Shown in pieces: positions 22,118 to 33,567 of a stretch of DNA of 64,000 nt. The position numbers were made by a program, and so were the translations under genes. Position 1 is the first letter of the stretch; each line of letters opens with the position of its first letter. Below the pieces are notes generated by a model. The model was not told where the DNA came from, searched no databases, and saw nothing but the letters and a program-made list of their open reading frames with translations. The DNA comes from Neostapfia colusana (taxonomy: Eukaryota; Streptophyta; Magnoliopsida; Poales; Poaceae). Location of the stretch: positions 48,949,652 to 49,013,651 of the forward strand of contig JASWHV010000012.1 in the NCBI GenBank assembly GCA_030760725.1, in the 5' to 3' direction.

Positions 22118-23300
22118 GATATATAGTGGGGTATGGGACCCATGAAATCGATGTAGCTCAATGGACTGTGATGTAGAAACTTATCCTTCATCAATGGCGT
22201 TGAAAAGGCGTGAGGTATAAATCCTTTAGCGGGCAACTTTGACGTGTCCGCATAGAGGACCATCTTGCTCGGGTCGAAGCGTTTTTCTATGTCGGGGTGT
22301 CGGGTGAAAGGTTGTTGCATACAACGTAAGAAAGAGCTCTTCTGTGAGCTCTTCTGTGTTGTGTATTCCGGGTTGTTATTGATTTGAATCATCGTCGCTC
22401 ACGGTTAAGAATTGAGCATACTTGCCCACTGCTCTGTGACGTAGTAAGAAGAGGAACTAAGTCTCTTAAGATATTGATCTTGGCTTATAATTGTATGGAA
22501 ACCTTGACTGAAGTAGAGATAGTGCAAATTAAATTCCTATTCCACCTTAAGCTTGCAACATTGGGATAAGCATTTCTTGTTTTATTGTGGACTTCCGGTG
22601 TTGTGATGCACGGCGACAACTAAAATGGCTGCTATAAGAATCTGAATATAAGGATCAAGTTTAGCCAAGCTTCATTTTATAAATTCATATTCCTATCTTC
22701 TTACAACTCCTGCATGTAGAGTTACATGTTTAGGATTATGGGTTAAGACTTGTTGAGCCTTAGTGCGCACGGTTGCCTTCGTAGTTGTTTTTGCAGGTAG
22801 CGTGATGCGTGCTATGAAGATGTTGTTCGGTGAGACATCAGACCTCACGGTTCGTATAACTCAAGAGCAACCTAGCCGCTGCCTTACTTCTTATGATGCT
22901 AGTAGGAAGCGTCCACGGGTTGGACGGCTTCTCTTCAGCGTAGTTAGGTCCGAGAGTGAGTTCATGTCCAGTTTTAATTTCCATTGCGTGTGTACAATAT
23001 GTTGTAAAATATCTTATGTTGATTAATAAATTCATTTCCTATATTTTACCGTCTTTTCATGCATGTTGTGGGTGCCGCATCGCACGGCATCACCCAGTGC
23101 GATTCCTAGAGTGCAAACCCCTGATGAAAGGGGACCCTCGCATAGGGCTACGGTGCGGCGAGGAAGACGAAGACTAGAGGGAAGCGGAAGACTGTGATGG
23201 TGGTACAGTGAAGGAAAAGGTGCATGTTATAATGGTGCGGAGAAGGAGAGGTCAGATCGCTTCCAATTCTGTGCGCGAATGGCAACGACCGCACGATTAA
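22118..23300. other. Unclassified repeat-like sequence
   Basis: After the TSD this continues the layer of 9961-10103. Short ORFs only, none with recognisable domains. The stretch 22560-23180 is AT-rich and then GC-rich and could be part of an old non-autonomous LTR element, but I find no paired LTR, primer site or coding motif to prove it. Confidence 0.35.
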
Positions 23301-23519
23301 TAGCCGTGCGTGATGAAAGAACATCACAGACAGCTCACAAAGGCAAACCGCCTGTGTAAACATATCAATTTTCACAGGCGGACCGTGGAGTAGGAGCCGC
23401 CTACAATATTGGCCATTAATACAGGCGGCTGAAGCGAATGGGCGTGCATGACCTTTACGATTACCGAGGGGAACACACCTTTGAATTCAATTTAAAGCCA
23501 CCAAACTATACAGGCGGAC

Positions 23520-23872
23520 CGCGGAGTAGGTTTCACAGGCGGATTGATGAAGGTTAAAACCGCCTGTGATAACTTTTTTTACAGGCGGTTTAAGTTTCTG
23601 CCTGTGAAAATTACTGATTATCACAGGCTCTTCATTTCAGACGGTTTTGAAAACCGCGTGTGATAATACGTTTAGAGTCATCTGAGATAAAACACTACTA
23701 CAATAAGATTCATCTCAAGCGGCTCTAAACGTATTTTCACACGCGGTTTTCAAAAACCGCCTGAAACGAAGAGTCTGTGATAATCAGCAATTTTTATAGG
23801 TGGAAACTTAAACTGTATGTGAAAAAGTTATCACAAGCGGTCTTAACCTTTATAAATCCACCTGTGAAGACT
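23520..23872. repeat. Large imperfect inverted repeat (foldback)
   Basis: Left arm about 23520-23686 and right arm about 23712-23872, with roughly 25 bp between. Reverse-complementing the left arm reproduces the right arm in order: CTCTAAACGTATT, CACACGCGGTTTTC, GTGATAATCAG, GAAACTTAAA, AAGTTATCACA. There are scattered mismatches. The repeated ACAGGCGG / CCGCCTGT words extend outward on both sides (23340-24070). They look like the subterminal repeats of a CACTA family placed head to head. Confidence 0.8.
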
Positions 23873-24146
23873 CTTTATCATAGACAGTTTGTAACGTAAG
23901 AGTATGTGTCTGTGATAACTCCATTATCATAGACAGTTCTTTACCTACGACTCCGCCTGTGAAGAATCTTTATCATAAACGGTTTGTAACGTAAGAGTAT
24001 CCACCTGTGATAACTCCATTATTACAGACAGTTCGTTACCTACGACTAGTCATCTATGAAGAATCTTTATCACAGCAACCGGTTCGATTATCTGGCTGGT
24101 TTCATGGATGATGGTTGATTGTTTTGAGACGTTCTGTTGTAGTAAG
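23693..24146. mobile_element. Short CACTA-like element (about 450 bp)
   Basis: Begins CACTACTACAATAAG, a common CACTA terminus, and closes with TTGTAGTAAG at 24137-24146, the inverted partner with damage in the last bases. AAA lies on both sides and could be the 3-bp TSD, but it is too simple to be conclusive. The interior is made of TTATCACA / CCTGTGAA subterminal units and has no coding capacity. It could instead be the right half of a larger foldback centred just left of 23693. Confidence 0.5.
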
Positions 24147-25528
24147 AAATGAGAATAATGAACAAATCTGCTAGTGTCCTGCAGGCTGGAGGTTGACGAT
24201 CAACAGCTCGTCCTCACGTTGATCATCCGAATGCAATCGTGGAATCTCTCAGGACAGGCAGGGAGACAGCTACTTGCAGGTGATGTGGTATCGTAGATGT
24301 AGTCGCCACTAGATGCATTATTTCCATGTCAGGGTGGAAAAAAAACCAAAAACCAACGCCGAAACCGAACTAACCGAAATTGTCCCAATCCGAACAAATT
24401 TCGGTTGTTAACTAAGAGAACCGATTTTTTTCAGTTTTGTTTTTAATTGCCGATTAACCGGGTTAACCGATTTTAGCCCAATATCAGTCAATTCAATACA
24501 AACAAGTCCAACTCAAAGGCCCAATAACAGCCCAACCCATTAGCATACCCTAAGAGCCTAACCCCCTGCGGCCCTGCCAACCCCGGACGCCGCCGCCGCC
24601 GCTCCCTCACCGCTCACGCGCGCCGCCCCTACCCGCCGACGCTCGCGCCGTCTGCTCACCTCGCCCGCCGCTCGTCTCACGCGCTGCCACTGCCTCGCGC
24701 GCCGCCCCTGCCCGCCGACGCTCACGCATGCCGCTCGCCTCGCCCGCCGCTCGTCTCGTGCGCTGCCCCTGCCCGCCAACGCTCGCCTCGCTCGCGCCCG
24801 CCGCTCGCCTCGCCCGCCTTCCGACGCTTGCACTTCGGGGACACGGCGCGCCCTCATGCAGAGTCCTGGTTTTTCGGTTAAACTGAAAACCAAACAAAAG
24901 TTTTTGATTAATCAGAGCACCGGTTTTTTCTTGATTAGGACACGTGAGGTTCTCGGCTTCATGCTGTGGCGAAAAACATATTGGGCTGAATACATTCACC
25001 TGGGCTCGCGTGAAATATCTGTCATATGCATGGCGTTGATAAAACATTTCGTGTTTCCAAACATTTCCAAGTTGTCAAAAATCAGACCTCGGTTGAGCAA
25101 ACAAAAAGATTTAAATTCAATATTTAAAAGGTGCAAAGTGAAATTAAACCAAACCAAAAGCCACAAATTTGAATAAATTCTTAAAAGGTGCAAAGTGCAA
25201 TTATTGAACACAAAACCCCCAAGAATAAATTCTTAACCTGAACTAATATCATCTTAGAGACCCCTGAAAAATTTTCTCACAATATTTGAATTAGGTACAT
25301 GGTGTTAAAATTTAAATTTAATATTTAAATAGAGAAATTGTAATTCAATTTTCCCTTAACTAAATTCAAATTTGAATCCTATAAAATTTAGTTTATGGAT
25401 AAAGGAAACCCTCTAGAAAATTTACCCATCGCATATTGGTAGAAGTACTAGTGAATCAAATGACGGGTAAGTTTTGCTAAGTATTAGTTGCTTAGGGTTT
25501 GTGATTTAATATTTTTTTAGTTGAGTAC
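24147..25528. other. Unclassified sequence with an AACCGA-rich stretch and a GC-rich minisatellite-like block
   Basis: 24330-24500 has many AACCGA / CCGATTT words. 24570-24850 is strongly GC-rich, with an imperfect unit around CGCCGCCCCTGCCCGCC repeated near 24621, 24700 and 24761. 25100-25528 is AT-rich. The Arg/Ala-rich ORFs on the minus strand over the GC block look like composition artefacts. The segment ends in AGTAC, the TSD of the next element. Confidence 0.35.
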
Positions 25529-26696
25529 TGTTGGAATTTGGCCTTTATTTGAAGAAGTTTATTAATGGCCTGATTTTTATGGTCCAAATATTTAGATGGA
25601 AAAGCCAAGGTGGTGTGTAGAGGTGGCATGCGACTTTAGTCCCACACTACCACCTAGGTAGACGTACCCTAATATATATATAGTGGCCCTTTGAGTGGTT
25701 CTCAACATGAGAATAATAAGAGAGCCCTTTGAGTGGTCCTCAACATGAGAATAATAAGAGAGTAGGAGGTTGCTACGAACACAAACATACAGCACGCAAG
25801 CGCTTTCGCGTTTAACGCGTGACTTGTGACTTGCGCCAATACGCGATCGTGTCGTGACAAATTATGTTCTGTCAAGCAGTTTATTTTCCACCACGGGTAT
25901 AAATGGGTACTCTATCAACACCTAGATTGTCACGTCAACATGAGGAGTAAATGTGCATGTTTATTGTGAATTATGCTCCTTTACTAGTCTCATCTTGAGG
26001 ATAAATTGATAGCAATTGGAAGCGTAATTGCGCGGATTTATTGTGCATTACGCTCTATTACTGAACTCATCATGAGGAGAAATTGAGAGCATAATTTCAC
26101 ATGTTTAATGTGTATTATGCGCATTATTGCTCTCATTGATTGCATGTTTAAAAGATTTCAGGGAGCAGTTTTATGAAATAATGGCATATCAAATTTAAGG
26201 CGTTGGTTGACTCTAGTATAAAAGGAGACGTCCTAGTTACTAGAGTGCACATATAAAAACTCGCCTCATAGCTAATCGTTTCCTGCACTTCCTTTTCCGT
26301 CCTGCCGTCCATCATTTGTCGTGCAGGAAACTGAGGGAGAGCGGTGTCTACGAGCTAATGCAGGTGATCTGAAGGCCTGCACAAGCGCCAGCGATCAGGT
26401 TTCTGGGAAGTGCTCTTGCACGACCACTCGCTGCACTTCCGTCAACATCAGCTTCATCATCAAGTTCTTGAGTCTCATACTCAACTTCATAGCAGGATTA
26501 TCTGTAAGTACATCACTCAATACATTTTTATTTTAACATAATATGTTATTGTTGGGTGATCTACCTTTCCTTCTCTCGTATAAACATTTTTTGTGTAGTA
26601 CTAGCACACATTATGTTGATTGCTAGTATATATGTTCTATTTGATTTCCTTTTTTGGTTCATCAAACTAATCGATTGTCATGTTAATTTTCCAACA
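25529..26696 (+). repeat. 5' LTR of the split Copia
   Basis: 1168 bp. It contains a 38-bp tandem duplication (25687-25724 and 25725-25762) that is single-copy in the 3' LTR, and a strong TATAAAAGG box at 26217-26225. No tRNA-Met-type primer site follows. The start of Gag is only 24 bp downstream, so the primer site is diverged, deleted or of another type. Confidence 0.9.
26217..26225 (+). promoter_or_regulatory. LTR TATA box (TATAAAAGG)
   Basis: TATAAAAGG in a conserved context (GACTCTAG before, AGACGTCCT after), also present in the 3' LTR at 44445-44453. Good candidate for the U3 promoter. Transcription would start near 26250. Confidence 0.6.
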
Positions 26697-26720
26697 ATCC
26701 TAAAACCCGATTTAATTAAC

Positions 26721-27280
26721 ATGGCTGGACTTTCGGATGCGTTGAAACCTGAGCGATTTGCTCTGGGTGACAACTTTAAGAGATGGCAGACACGTGTCAA
26801 GTTCTAGCTCATGTCGATGAATATATGGTGGGTGATTTCCCTAATTCTTCCTCTCACCGAGGAGCAGAACCGTGACCATGAGTTGGATAACTCCACTTGT
26901 CTCGACTTTCTGTTATCACTCTTGTTGGATCAGCTTTGTGACATTTATATGAACCACACCTCTGCAAAGGAATTATGGGAGGCCCTAGACCGTAAGTATG
27001 CGGAGTCAGATGCTGGACGTGAACTTTATGTTAATAATCAGTACCACGAATACAAGATGGTCGATGACCGATCTGTCGTGGAACAGACTCATAAATCCAC
27101 CTGGTGGGGGGACTTGCACATTTTGATGTTGTCTTGCCTGACAAATTCGTGGTCGGTAAAATTATTTCCAAACTGTCTCCATCTTGGAGGAGTTTTTCCA
27201 TGAGCCTTAAATACAAGAAAGAGATCATGACGGTTAAGTCTGATCTCAACTCTTGATGTTGAGGAGAAGCCAAGATCCAA
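26721..27280 (+). pseudogene. Gag of the split Copia
   Basis: An ATG 24 bp after the LTR opens a Copia Gag. After 28 codons a TAG at 26805-26807 interrupts it, at a place where Trp is usual in this family. The same frame then continues from 26808 (motifs TSAKELWEALDRKY, YHEYKMVDDRSV) to about 27080, where the frame shifts. The Gag C-terminal half lies in other frames to about 27280. The UBN2-type fold is recognisable, but no full-length protein can be made. Confidence 0.8.
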
Positions 27281-27284
27281 GGAT

Positions 27285-30100
27285 GTGCCTCGTTCTATAA
27301 CACAAAAAGAGGCTCACTCAAATGCCAATGTGGTTGAAGGTAAATCATGTGGTGGCAATAAGAATAATAAGAACTGGAAGGGAAAGGCCAAACAAAACAC
27401 TAGCTTTAAGAAGAAAAAGAAGGAAGACCTGACTTGCTTTGTGTGCGGTGAGCTTGGCCACATAGCCAGGAAATGCCACAATAGAAAAGGCAAGAAAGGT
27501 GGTCAGAAATCTGTGAATGTCACTGTTAGCAAGGCTACAGGCAGATCTGGATTAAGATATGTTCTAGAAGTTCTTCTAGCATGTCAATCCATCGATTTGT
27601 GGTTAGACACGGGAGCTAGCATGCATGTTTGTTTTGATTTTAAATTATTTGCTTCTTATCATGCTACCGATAGTTGCTCCATCTTGATGCGCAATGGATC
27701 AAGGACTATTGTACATGGAATTGGAAGAGTCAATCTAAAGTTGACCTCCGAAAAGACTCTATTTTTGAAGAGTGTGCAGCACCTGGAATACATAGGAACC
27801 TGATTAGTGGTTCTTTTTTGTGTCGTGATGGCTTTAAGTTAGTGTTTAAGTCAAACAATTTTATTGTTTCAAAGTTTGGTTTATATATCGGAAAAGGCTA
27901 CGATAGTGGAGGTCTATTTTGTCTTTCAGTTGAAGATTGTAGTAATTTTGTGAACTCAGTTGCTTGTTCTAGTTCTGAGTGCAATGGAAAAGAAGCCATT
28001 GTTTGGCACTCTCATCTTTATCACACTAATTATGATGACATCATTCGATTGTCTAAACTTAATTTGATTCCAAAAATTTCTGTTGAAAGGAGATTTGAGT
28101 GTCATGCTTGCGTGCAAGCTAAGCAGCCACTAAACCATTTAAAAGCGTGGGAGATAAAAGCTTGGCACCACTAGACCTCATTCACTCAGATTTGTGTGAA
28201 ACGAATGGAATTTTAATAAGAGCAGGAAAGAGATATTTCATATCTTCTATTGATGATGCTACAAGATATTGCCAACCCTATCTTATTAAAACAAAAGATG
28301 AGGCACTTGATTGTTTTAACATCTATAGGGCAGAGGTAGAAAATCAACTGGAAAGAAAAATCAAATGTGTTAGGTCAGACAGAGGAGGAGAGTATCTTTC
28401 TAATGATTTCGGTGAATATTGTGTGGAGCGTGGAATTATCCATGAGACAACGACTCCCTACTCGCCTCAATCAAATGGGGTGGCAGAGCCAAAAAACCGA
28501 ACACTCACAGACTAAGTTAATGCCATGTTAGACAGTTCATGTTTATCCAACTCATGGTGGGGGAAAGCCATTTTGACCGCATGTTTTATGCTAAACCGAG
28601 TTCCATCATCCAAGAGTGAAATAACCCCTTATGAAGGATGGAAAGGAAGAAAGTCTGCTCTTGGTTTCTTGCGTGCATGGGGTTATTTGGCTATAGTTAA
28701 TGTGCCTGCATGTAAGAAACGAAAATTGGGACCAAAAATTATGAATTGTGTCTTTCTAGCATACGCACAGCATAGCGCAACCTATAGATTTCTAGTGACT
28801 AAATTGGAGTTTCCAGTTGTGCACGTAACACTGTGACTGAATTTCGTGATGCCACATTTTTTGAAAATATTTTCCAATGAAGGATAGCGTTGCAACTCAT
28901 AGCAAAGCACCTGCCTACTCTACTGCTGAACCTTTTTTTTCAAATTTTGTACCTTCACAACCCATTGTGGATGACAGTATAAAGATTGCTCGTCGAAGGA
29001 GCAAGAGACAGAGAATTGAAAAATTCTTTGGTGATGATTTTACTGTCTATCTTGTTGATGATAACTGGAAGGAGTCAGTTCACAATGAAATGGAGTCCAT
29101 TTTCACTAATGGAACTTGGGAAATATGTGGTTGTCCTGTTGGATGTAAGCAGGTTGGGTGTATGTGGATATTTAAAAAGATACTCAAACCAGCTGGTACA
29201 GTTGATAAATATAAGGCTAGACTTGTGGCTAAGGGATTTACCCAAAAGAAAGGCTAACCACAATTCGTGTACTTGTTGCACTCGCTGCGTGTCATGATCT
29301 GCTCATCCATCAAATGGATGTGAAGATGGCTTTCCTCAATAGTGAGCTTGATGAGGAGATCTATATGAAACAGCATGATGGATTTGTGATGCCTGGACAA
29401 GAGAACAAAGTGTGTAAGTTACAAAAGTCTTTGTATGGCCTCAAACAGGCACCAAAAGCAATGGCATGAGAAGTTCGATAGAACTATGACCTCAGCGGCC
29501 TTTGTGGTAAATGAAGTCGACACTTGTGTGTACTGTCGGTTTGGTGGGGGTAAAGGAGTTATATTGTGTTTGTATGTAGATGACATACTAATTTTTAGAA
29601 CTAGTATCGATGTGATAAATGATGTGAAATCATTCTTGTCCCAAATTTTTATATGAAGGATTTGGGAGAGGCTGATGTTATTTTAAATATCAAACTGATT
29701 AAGAGTGAGAACGAGATCATTTTAAAAATCTTATTATGTGGAGAATATTCTGAGTCGCTTTGGGTACTCAGATTCTACAGCTTCTCCAATGCCATATAAT
29801 CGTAGTCTAAAGCTACGCAAGTACAAAGGACAATGAATTAATTAGTTAAGATACCCCAAATTATAGGTTCTCTAATGTATCTTGCTGCTACAACCAGACC
29901 TAACATCTCATTTGTTGTAAGCAAGTTGAGCCGATTTACTTCCAACCCTAAAAGAGATCACTGGTGCGCACTAGAACGTGTAATGAGATATTTGAGAGGT
30001 ACCTCAACGTATGGGCTTCACTATAGTGGGTACCCTGCTGTACTAGAAGGTTATAGTGACTCAAATTGGATCTCAGATGTAGATGAGATCAAGGCCACTA
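27285..30100 (+). pseudogene. Pol of the split Copia, 5' part (zinc knuckle, protease, integrase, RT, start of RNase H)
   Basis: Successive fragments in changing frames: a CCHC knuckle CFVCGELGHIARKC in 27285-27803; protease LDTGASMHVC near 27604; GAG-pre-integrase WHSHLYH near 28010; integrase with HSDLC, VRSDRGGEYLS and a degraded catalytic-Glu region, in 28147-28515 and (after a TAA) 28525-28836; RT with KARLVAKGFTQ near 29215, MKTAF-type motif near 29310 and YVDD at 29572-29583; and an RNase H start near 29990-30100. At least six frameshifts or stops. The gypsy insertion ends it at 30100. Confidence 0.88.
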
Positions 30101-33100
30101 TGTCACACCCGGTTTGACCCAAAGAACAACCGAGTGAATATCACATGTATGCCAGGATCTTTCTCTCATACATGTGATGACAAATAGTGAAACATCATTT
30201 ATTACAAGCCAGGTGTCGAATATAAATATGTCTTACAAAGCATACATCTTGATGGACGATAATAAGTTCATAACATGTAAATAAAACTATAGCGGAATAT
30301 AAATCTTGTGGGCTCCGTCACAGGCGTTGCCCGGGGGACTCCGTGAACCTAGAATCCTTCCTCAGGTCCGAAGTCTTGGTCATTGAACACCACATCATCC
30401 CCTTGACCTGAGCAGTAATTTAAACCAACAAATATGCAAGTTTGAGTACCGTTGGTACTCAGCAAGTGTGGGAAAGTTATGTCATGCATGGCTAGAGCAA
30501 GGAGAGGTTGAACTCATGGTTAAAGCACTACACAATTAGTACCTATCGCCTTATCTTATTAAGCACCTATATTACTACATAGGTGAAATGGTCCCAATCT
30601 CCCAACCCATCATTATAATCAAATAACCATAACATCATTTCTAATGTTAAGCTCCCCGCTTAACATCCACAACTTCCAAAGTCATCATCCTCTAATCATG
30701 AATAAGTCCAAGCCACTCTTGACCGTGAGCACGGCTGTCATGACAGTTTTGACTCTGCAGAGTTTGTACCACTGTACCCACATGTAGTGATTTCATCCCC
30801 CATTGTCGGGTGGACTAAAAGAACTTCCATTATGCCAGTGGCCACGAACCACATTCACACTTCCCAGGTGTGTAGCCAGGAGATCACTACGAAGCCTTTA
30901 CAAAGGGATTCCCGATGAGCGTGGGCCCACTGAGGTTTCACCCCTAACAGCTTACAAGAGGTTCCAACCCCGCTGCAGTGATCCCCTCTTGAGCCTTGCG
31001 GTTCATATGGTAGTCCAGCTGACACCTACTCCCCGCACCATCCAACACACCCATACTACGCTGGGGATACACCTAATTAATTGGCCAAGCTGCCCCATCT
31101 CAGCATGTGGTTGGCACGGTAAAGCCAGGTTACATGCTCCATGAACCGGTCCTTAGGATCCAGGCAAGTACTAAACACAAACCCGAGTCTCGTGCACCCA
31201 GCACCAACCAAATCATCCAACTTGCCTCGATCCCTACCTTTACATAACTCATAATATCTCATTCAAGAGTAAGGTAAATAAATTGATGATCTCATATCCC
31301 AATTATCCCATTCTAAGCATGGCTAAGCATAAGCATATGAATAAATGACATGATAAAATAAATCCCAACCCAAGCTACAAGGAAACAAGGTAATGCAATT
31401 CTAGGGAAACTTCCTAGCATGGGTTTCATATTTTAATTGACAGTGCAAATAATTCTATCTACACATCCTAGTATAGGATCAAAGTGGTCAAGGACACTTG
31501 CCTTCTTTCTGCTGCTCTGGGAATGGAAAGTCTTGGTCTTGGAAGGGGAGAACTTGCTCTGGGGCAGGTTCTATTCATGCCAATACACATAGCAAAAGAA
31601 AACAACAATCCATAAGACATAGTTCACACTTTCACTTCATACAAACCACACATACATACCTATGAAAGTCGTTCACATTTCTAAGTGTTGTGGTTACTCT
31701 ACATGTGTTGATTTTTGGCCTACATTCACCTTTAAACATATGTATATTATTTCTAACTTCTATGTTCAGATTTCTATTTGCACACTATATATGAAGTTCC
31801 AATTTGAACAAATTCTTTATATTCAACTATTACACTTCTTAGCCACAAAGTTTGTGTAAGAGGTATTTTCCTATTCCAAATAGGTTTTCAGATCTTCTAC
31901 CAAATCCTAAGCTGAAGTTTTTAAATTTGGAGACTCAATTTATCATTTTCTAATTATACATACCTATTTTCCTATATTTTTCAGATTTATCTTCTATGTC
32001 TAAAAGTGAGTTTTAATATTAAATGGTAGGACATATCTTCTAAACAGAATAGGTTCTGACCTAAAATATTAAAAATATATTTTTAAACTTCTCCTCTGAT
32101 GTGAGCTAATTTAAATTTATTTTATCAGTTTTCAGAATTACTTCCTAGCCTAAAAAGGTATTTCTAAAACTAATAAATATGAACAACAATTAGACAGATT
32201 CATTTCAACCAAAAATCTATTTTTAGTTCATTCTAAAGTTTCCCAAGTGCTAGGAGAGTTTAAATTTAAACTTGTACATATGTTTGCCTTACCTTTTAAA
32301 TTTAAATCCTAGTCACATATTCAAATTTCTGAATTTATTATCATATAGGGTCAAAAAGGTAAATCATCCCTACTACAGGGTCTAATTTATTATTTTACAA
32401 ATTTACAGGGGTCTAACTACACATGACAGAGGGGTTTTGCTAATTTTTATTAAGTCCAGGGGCTAAAACTGTTTTTTAAATGAATTTACATGAATTTCTG
32501 ATGTTCAAGGGGCTAGATCAGAAGTTTCTGGGGCTAGCTCGTATTTTCCGAGATCCCCAGGGGGTAGCGCGTAAGAATCCTGGCCTTTATAACGCGGGGA
32601 TGATGTGGACCGTCTGATTTAAAATAGACGGCTGAGATTATAACGCGAAGCGGTACGAGTTAGATCTAATAGGAACCGCACAATTTAAAATGGACGGGCC
32701 TTAGGGGGCCACGTCGCCCTGGCCGTGCGCGGCGGCGCTGCCCGGCGGCACGCGGCGGCGGGAGGCGGCGATCTCGCCGGAGATCTTCAGATTTTCGTCT
32801 ATACCTCCTAAAACTTCGACTTCATGGCACAGATCGGTAGAGGGGAGGTCGGGGATCTCACCTCGGGGTTTTTCTTGAGCTCGGAGGTCCTGGAAGGCGG
32901 TCGGCGGCGAGGTCCGAGATGAAATAGCAGCGGTGCTCGCCGGGGCTACGTCTAGGGTGCAAAACACCGAGTCTTCTGCACCTGCGTGATTCCCCGGAAG
33001 CGGTGGAACATGATCGGCGCGTTAGATCAAAAAACCCGAGTAAGGATCGAGAGAAAAAGGTGATCGGAGCTTCGGTTCTCACCGGAGAGAAAATTGGAGT

Positions 33101-33522
33101 GCGCTGGGGAATTCGGCGAGTTTATGTGCGAGAATTTCACGAGGGGAGGCGGCGGAGGATCGACTTGGTTAAATAGCAGCGTCCGGGGCCAGAGATCGGG
33201 CTGTTGGCGCGGTTTTTCGGAGGTTGTTTGGATTTGGGGGAGTGGAGAGTCCCGGGGTCGGCCGAGCGCGCGGAGGTGGGGGATGACATGTGGGCCCCGC
33301 ATGTCAGTGAGAGGAAGAGAGGGGCGCGGGTTCGGGGCTAGCGCGAGGAGAGTGGGCCGGCTGGTGGGTTTCGGCCCACTGGCCGGTGGGGTTTTTCTTT
33401 TCCCATTTCTTTTCTGTTTTGGTTTGAATTTAAATTCCAATTTGAATTTGAATTTCTGCACCACATGCAATACGTCCAAAAATTTTTGAATTCCCCTGTT
33501 AACAGAATTTTGGGGTGTTACA
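30101..33522 (-). repeat. 3' LTR of the Tekay-type element
   Basis: 3422 bp. The inner end (32690-33420, the U3 side on the minus strand) is GC-rich. The outer 2.4 kb is AT-rich non-coding sequence. It contains the conserved LTR hairpin (30444-30460) and an AGCGGAATATAAA block at about 30291. ORFs in it, such as 30803-31144, recur in the other LTR simply because the LTRs are copies. Confidence 0.93.
30444..30460 (-). other. Conserved LTR hairpin (copy in the 3' LTR)
   Basis: GAGTACC-GTT-GGTACTC, a perfect 7-bp stem with a 3-nt loop, bracketed by GCAAG on both sides. The same structure occurs in the other LTR (39686-39702) and, with different stem sequence, in the related elements at 46776, 56391 and 56977. 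Confidence 0.6.
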
Positions 33523-33538
33523 GCTCTACCCCCCTTAA
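33523..33538 (-). other. Polypurine tract of the Tekay-type element
   Basis: The minus strand reads AAGGGGGGTAGAGC directly before the 3' LTR, a typical plus-strand primer. Confidence 0.8.
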
Positions 33539-33567
33539 AAGAAATCTCGTCCTCGAGATTGGTGGTT

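Noticed and set aside
24558..25047. Two Arg/Ala-rich minus-strand frames over the GC-rich block
   Set aside because: Both come from the same GC-rich repeat in different frames. Composition alone keeps them open and no domain is visible.
30096..30100. CACTA read as the end of a CACTA transposon
   Set aside because: It is the 5-bp duplication flanking the gypsy element, repeated at 42772-42776. No TIR follows it.
30803..31144. 113-codon frame present in both LTRs of the Tekay-type element (also 40046-40387)
   Set aside because: It recurs only because the LTRs are copies of one another. It lies in non-coding LTR sequence, has no domain and is not in the coding orientation of the element.
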